This document shows positions 24,256 to 25,485 of a stretch of 25,485 nt of DNA, one piece after another. The DNA is from Ga0077527 sp049433545 (GTDB taxonomy: Bacteria > Pseudomonadota > Gammaproteobacteria > Burkholderiales > SG8-41): NCBI GenBank assembly GCA_049433545.1, contig JBMTEY010000020.1, positions 1-25,485 of the forward strand, given 5' to 3'. The notes under the pieces are model-generated. The model was given only the letters and a program-made list of their open reading frames with translations, was not told the origin of the DNA and did not search any database. Both the position numbers and the translations under genes were made by a program. Position 1 is the stretch's first letter, and the number at the start of each line of letters is the position of its first letter.

Positions 24256-24652
24256 GGGCACTGGCCTTGAATATTGTTTAACTATTTGATTATAAAGTAT
24301 TTTTTGTTGTTTCGCGGGAACAGCAGCTTGCCTCGCCGGCCGGAATCGACGCAGCCCGCCACGCAAAAACAGTGTTGCACTCAACCGGTCAATCAAGACT
24401 GCTGCAGGCGACGACTCGCCTGCGCGCTCAGCGTCATTGTAAGCGCGGGGCTGCGGCCTCCGGCTTTCACGACCACATGCTGAAGACTTCCGCGCAGGAC
24501 AACTGAATGCCGGCCGCGGACACGGAATTCTTGCCGCAGGTCGGCGGACCGGCCGGCTTGCGCGTTAAAACCCGTGGCCTGACCCGGGGCCGCAGCAGTC
24601 TTCCACCGGCGGATACGGGGTCCGCATCCGAACATACTGTTAGAATATTTAA
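24256..24652. promoter_or_regulatory. 397-bp intergenic region between PrpD and a divergent secreted-protein gene
   Basis: No convincing gene is seen here; the short open frames are Arg/Ala-rich and lack family features. For the PrpD gene, a perfect TATAAT on the minus strand (24294-24289), preceded by an A/T-rich stretch, lies 34 bp before its ATG; no good -35 is visible. A perfect 8-bp stem with a 4-base loop (24404-24411 / 24416-24423) sits mid-gap and could be a terminator, operator or small-RNA hairpin. On the plus strand TAGAAT (24641-24646) is a candidate -10 box just before the next gene. Confidence 0.45.
24404..24423. repeat. 8-bp perfect hairpin
   Basis: GCAGGCGA and TCGCCTGC flank a CGAC loop. 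The stem is compact and GC-rich, without an adjoining T-run, so its role is unassigned. Confidence 0.6.
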
Positions 24653-25485
24653 ATGAAAATAATCAACCTGATACCGCAAGCTGCGCGCGGCCGGCTGTGT
24701 GCCGCGGCCGGCGCTTTCCTGTTCTGTTTCGCGGGCGCCGTTGTTGCCGCGGAACAGGCTGCCGCCCCTGCGCAGCCCTCGAACCTCGATTCCGTCGCGC
24801 GGCTGATCGCCGGCCTGGTGCCGTCGAACAGCAGCCATGCCGAACTGGCCGACAGCAAGGCCTGGCAGAACCACAGCGCCGCGATGCTGAAATCGTGGTC
24901 GGGAGTGCGCGACGGCCAGCTCGCCGCGATGAAAACCTGGCGTACGACGCAGCTGCCGCCGCAGTGCCCGGTCGGACGCACGCTGTTCTACCCGTTCAGC
25001 GGCCCCGACTTCCTCAATGCCTGGACGCTGTTCCCCGACTGCGAAACCTACGTGATGTTCGGCCTCGAGCCGATCGGGAAAATGCCGGATCCGTCGGCCA
25101 TGGGCCCCAAGGAATTGGCGAAGATGCTCGCCACGGTGCGCGATGCGATGGCCAACCTGTTCGAGCGCAACTATTTCGTCACCAACACCATGCGCCGCAA
25201 CCTGCGCACCGAGCAGCTGCAGGGCGTGGTGCCGATTTTCGCGATGTCCATGGTGCTCTCGGGCGCGGAGCTGGTCAGCGTCGGCCCGGCGCCGTTCCCG
25301 AAGGTGCGCGGCAAAAAAGCCCGGCTCGACGGCGTCACCATCGAATACCGCACACCGGGCGCCAGGCGCCTGCAGCGGGTGATCTATTATTCGGTGGACA
25401 TTTCCGATAAGGGCCTCGAGTCCTATCCCGAATTCCTCACCTACCTGCGCGAGCTGACGCCGACGACGACGCTGATCAAGGCGGC
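24653..25485 (+). CDS. secreted protein of unknown function (3' end outside window)
   Basis: The frame opens at ATG 24653 and runs for 277 complete codons with no stop to the window end. The N-terminus has two positive regions and a hydrophobic core (AAAGAFLFCFAGAVVAA), a probable Sec signal peptide cut near residues 33-36. The mature part has a characteristic block, LFYPFSGPDFLNAWTLFP, then TYVMFGLEPIGKMPDP. I recall similar 'PFSGPDF...GLEPVG' sequences in uncharacterised bacterial proteins, with no known activity. Later segments FFERNYF-like (LFERNYFVTN) and LESYPEFLTYL fit the same family. No Shine-Dalgarno is visible, and a TAGAAT lies only six bases before the ATG, suggesting a leaderless or near-leaderless mRNA. 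Confidence 0.8.
   Translation, partial: MKIINLIPQAARGRLCAAAGAFLFCFAGAVVAAEQAAAPAQPSNLDSVARLIAGLVPSNSSHAELADSKAWQNHSAAMLKSWSGVRDGQLAAMKTWRTTQLPPQCPVGRTLFYPFSGPDFLNAWTLFPDCETYVMFGLEPIGKMPDPSAMGPKELAKMLATVRDAMANLFERNYFVTNTMRRNLRTEQLQGVVPIFAMSMVLSGAELVSVGPAPFPKVRGKKARLDGVTIEYRTPGARRLQRVIYYSVDISDKGLESYPEFLTYLRELTPTTTLIKA

Noticed and set aside
24393..24635. 80-codon minus-strand frame in the intergenic gap
   Set aside because: No ribosome site, no family features and Arg/Ala/Gly-rich composition expected from GC-rich non-coding DNA.

Overview
The window is GC-rich, densely coded and looks like the chromosome of a betaproteobacterium, most likely Burkholderiales-like. The main clues are two orphan Bug/TctC-type periplasmic tricarboxylate receptors placed inside catabolic operons, LysR-controlled divergent layouts, and AcnA-, RraA- and MmgE/PrpD-type genes intermixed with orphan receptors. 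I see no tRNA, rRNA, CRISPR array, insertion sequence or phage gene. The organism call is inference from gene content.

Layout. (A) 1-1165: a small DUF2892 membrane protein, then a predicted SAM methyltransferase whose last 40 or so codons are in another frame. (B) 1178-6129: a LysR regulator diverges from a sulfatase / Bug receptor / sulfatase operon. Both sulfatases carry the C-x-P-[S/T]-R formylglycine motif and lack signal peptides, so they should act in the cytoplasm on something taken up from the periplasm. (C) 6225-8938: a tightly overlapping four-gene operon encodes a single-pass membrane protein, an unusually long cysteine-rich type IV pilin-like protein with an exact 32-residue tandem repeat, a META-domain lipoprotein and a PliG-like (g-type lysozyme inhibitor) secreted protein. 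Facing it (8954-11107, minus) is a PilB/GspE-type ATPase fused to a degenerate receiver domain. This is the most novel-looking part of the window. (D) 11162-11896: a decayed MscS-type channel gene, truncated at the 5' end and with an in-frame stop. (E) 11912-13201: a REC-PAS-GGDEF diguanylate cyclase. (F) 13361-15416 (minus): an SDR dehydrogenase and an enolase-superfamily enzyme form a probable hydroxy-/sugar-acid operon. (G) 15619-20922 (plus): aconitase, an oxaloacetate decarboxylase-like ICL/PEPM enzyme, a Bug receptor and an RraA/HMG-aldolase-like protein form what reads as a tricarboxylate or branched 2-oxo-acid degradation operon. (H) 20959-24255 (minus): MmgE/PrpD, an alpha/beta-hydrolase with Lys in place of the nucleophile Ser, and a TauD/TfdA dioxygenase. 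(I) From 24653: a secreted protein of unknown function, cut by the window end.

Taken together, most of the window is a patchwork of catabolic modules for organic acids and sulfated compounds, interrupted by a surface/secretion island (C) that couples a pilin-like protein with lysozyme-inhibitor-type proteins. Two genes (methyltransferase and MscS) are broken as read; these may be true decay or, for the T-run frameshift, a sequencing error.
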